Source of the DNA: Candidatus Parcubacteria bacterium
Lineage (GTDB): Bacteria; Patescibacteriota; Minisyncoccia; Phycocordibacterales; GCA-2747955
Assembly: GCA_027039745.1 (NCBI GenBank)
Contig: JALUMP010000117.1
Coordinates: forward strand, 1 to 7,880
Direction of reading: 5' to 3'
Length of the DNA stretch: 7,880 nucleotides
Each line of letters starts with the position of its first letter. Positions within the stretch are counted from its first letter, which is position 1. Shown here piece after piece: positions 6,919 through 7,880 of the stretch. Both the position numbers and the translations under genes were made by a program. Under the pieces are notes generated by a model. The model was given only the letters and a program-made list of their open reading frames with translations, did not search any database and had not been told where the DNA came from.

Positions 6919-7386
6919 TTATCAAGCAAAATGTGCAAACGCCTTATTTGCTTCTGCCATTTTATGAGTATCCTCTCTTTTTTTCACTGCAGAACCCTCA
7001 TTATTTGAAGAATCTAAAAGAATGGTAGCTAATTTTTCAGACATAGCTTTTCCCTTTCCGTCTCTTGCGAATTTGATAATTCACCTCATCGCCAAAGCTA
7101 ACTTTCTTTCTGGAGAAACTGGAATAGGGACCTGATAATTAGCACCTCCAACTCTTCTTGATTTGACCTCCATATCTGGACCTACATTTTTCAATGCCCC
7201 AAGAAAAACCTCTATGGCTTTCCCTTTTCCCTTTTCTTCTATAATATCAAAAGCATCGTATAAAATTTTAATAGCAATAGATTTTTTACCATCTAGCATT
7301 AAATAATTTACAAACTGTGCTACTTTTTTTGAATCATATCTTAGATCGGGAACCAACCTATCTATTTTTTTATGTGCTCTTCTCAT
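6919..7386 (-). CDS. rpsG: 30S ribosomal protein uS7
   Basis: 155 residues, the normal length. uS7 nucleates the 3' domain of 16S rRNA and forms part of the E-site/mRNA exit channel. Conserved segments include RRAHKK at the start, DGKKSIAIKILYDA, EVKSRRVGGANYQVP (the rRNA-binding beta-hairpin), LALAMR and AVKKREDTHKMAEANKAFAH. Two UGA codons matter: residue 102 (7081-7083), where homologues have AMR-W-I or LR-W-L, and residue 155 (6922-6924), where Thermus S7 ends in HYR-W. After the second UGA comes TAA. This is the clearest evidence for UGA=Trp, since with the standard code the protein would lose its last third. It starts 14 bp after rpsL in the same operon with no usual Shine-Dalgarno site. 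Confidence 0.97.
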
Positions 7387-7400
7387 ATTTTTTATTATTT

Positions 7401-7811
7401 TTATCCCTTAGATTTCTTAACTCCATAACGAGATCTACCTTGTTTTCTTCCATCAACAGATGTGGCATCTAATTTCCCACGGACAACAGTATATCTAACA
7501 CCAATATCTTTTACTCTACCACCTCGGACAAGGACTACAGAGTGTTCTTGTAATTGATGACCCTCTCCTGGAATATAAGCAGTGATCTCAATTCCATTTG
7601 TTAATTTAACCCTTGCGATCTTACGAACAGCAGAGTTTGGTTTTTTTGGATTTTTTGTTGTTACTTTTGTGCAAACCCCTCTTTTAAAAGGAGAATAATA
7701 ATCTGTTGGTTTATTCTTTAATGAATTAAACCCCTTCCTTAAAACAACCGCTTTCGGTTTTTTTATAGGACTTTTTCTTTTTTTTCTAACTAATTGATTA
7801 ATTGTTGTCAT
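7401..7811 (-). CDS. rpsL: 30S ribosomal protein uS12
   Basis: 136 residues against 124 in E. coli. uS12 sits at the decoding centre and affects accuracy. MTTINQLVRKKRK, KRGVCTKV, NPKKPNSAVRK (the lysine loop that is a streptomycin-resistance site), GEGHQLQEHSVVLVRGGRVKD and GRKQGRSRYGVKK are all conserved. There are two departures. About 13 extra residues lie between the N-terminal tail and PFKRGVC (about 20-40, including SLKNKPTDYYS). The loop that is KDLPGVRY in E. coli reads KDIGVRY here (101-107), one residue short with the Pro missing. It is 12 bp downstream of an unidentified gene and 14 bp upstream of rpsG. There is no visible Shine-Dalgarno site and no clear promoter, so it is probably co-transcribed from upstream. 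It contains no Trp codon. Confidence 0.97.
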   Translation of the reverse strand: MTTINQLVRKKRKSPIKKPKAVVLRKGFNSLKNKPTDYYSPFKRGVCTKVTTKNPKKPNSAVRKIARVKLTNGIEITAYIPGEGHQLQEHSVVLVRGGRVKDIGVRYTVVRGKLDATSVDGRKQGRSRYGVKKSKG

Positions 7812-7823
7812 GTATATTATTAA

Positions 7824-7880
7824 TTATTTTCCACGAATAAATGAACCTAACTGTTGATACAATTGAGCATATTCTAATAT
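7824..7880 (-). CDS. C-terminal end of an unidentified gene upstream of rpsL
   Basis: One minus-strand frame is open from the window edge for 18 codons, ILEYAQLYQQLGSFIRGK, ending in TAA at 7826-7824, 12 bp before the rpsL start. The close spacing and same strand suggest an operon with rpsL. In many bacteria rpoC or a small ribosomal gene precedes rpsL, but 18 residues are too few to name this one. One other frame is also open through the edge, so the call is tentative. Confidence 0.42.
   Translation of the reverse strand: MLEYAQLYQQLGSFIRGK

Noticed and set aside
6922..7083. UGA as glycine (code 25)
   Set aside because: The rpS7 and PBP positions holding UGA are Trp in homologues, not Gly, and ordinary Gly codons (GGA, GGT) fill the conserved Gly positions.
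7812..7830. TAATAT just before rpsL as a leaderless promoter
   Set aside because: It ends 2 nt before the ATG, which would put the start site inside the gene, and no -35 is visible.
1..7880. CRISPR array, tRNA, insertion sequence or phage module
   Set aside because: Reading both strands shows no spaced direct repeats, no cloverleaf with the GTTC-type arm, no transposase and no phage-like proteins.

Overview
The window is an AT-rich, gene-dense stretch of bacterial chromosome that makes sense only if UGA is read as tryptophan. Read with the standard code, at least six genes look broken. With UGA as Trp each becomes one intact frame, and the UGAs fall on positions that are Trp in well-known families: rpS7 AMR-W-I and its last residue, PBP KTGTTNDYKDF-W, HSILH-W-VNK, EN-W-E. 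I count 15 in-frame UGA and 5 UGG Trp codons. The nine visible stop codons are 7 TAA, 2 TAG and no TGA. A class A PBP rules against wall-less mollicutes. The PrgI-family protein, the PBP with an Ig-like tail and the small genes suggest a Patescibacteria/CPR-like organism, though this placement is an inference. The recoding best known in that group (Gracilibacteria, Absconditabacteria) is UGA to Gly, which the conserved positions here do not support.

Layout. Left edge, minus strand: 5' part of a RecO-like repair gene (1-488), preceded by bL25 (533-1198), preceded by a class A penicillin-binding protein (1255-3975). A 60-bp divergent promoter region separates the PBP from plus-strand ftsA (4036-5175). 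FtsA converges on, and overlaps by 6 bp, a minus-strand SAM methyltransferase (5170-5811), which lies 19 bp downstream of a PrgI-family membrane protein (5831-6268). Next on the minus strand are an unrecognised one-helix membrane protein (6360-6845), then rpsG (6919-7386) and rpsL (7401-7811), and the last 18 codons of an unidentified gene at the right edge. No intergenic gap exceeds about 100 bp. I see no tRNA, CRISPR, IS element or phage gene.

Function and regulation. The PBP (wall polymerisation and cross-linking) and FtsA (membrane anchor of the Z ring) share one divergent control region. S12 and S7 form a translation operon ending in a hairpin terminator directly after rpsG, with no fusA/tuf following. 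Several first genes (bL25, ftsA, prgI, the small membrane protein, less clearly the PBP) have a -10 hexamer only 8-11 nt before the start codon, which predicts leaderless or nearly leaderless mRNAs. The internal gene recO instead has a Shine-Dalgarno-like GGTGA. Most genes are housekeeping. The notable points are the recoding, the leaderless promoter layout, the interleaved ftsA/PBP promoters and an unusual S12.
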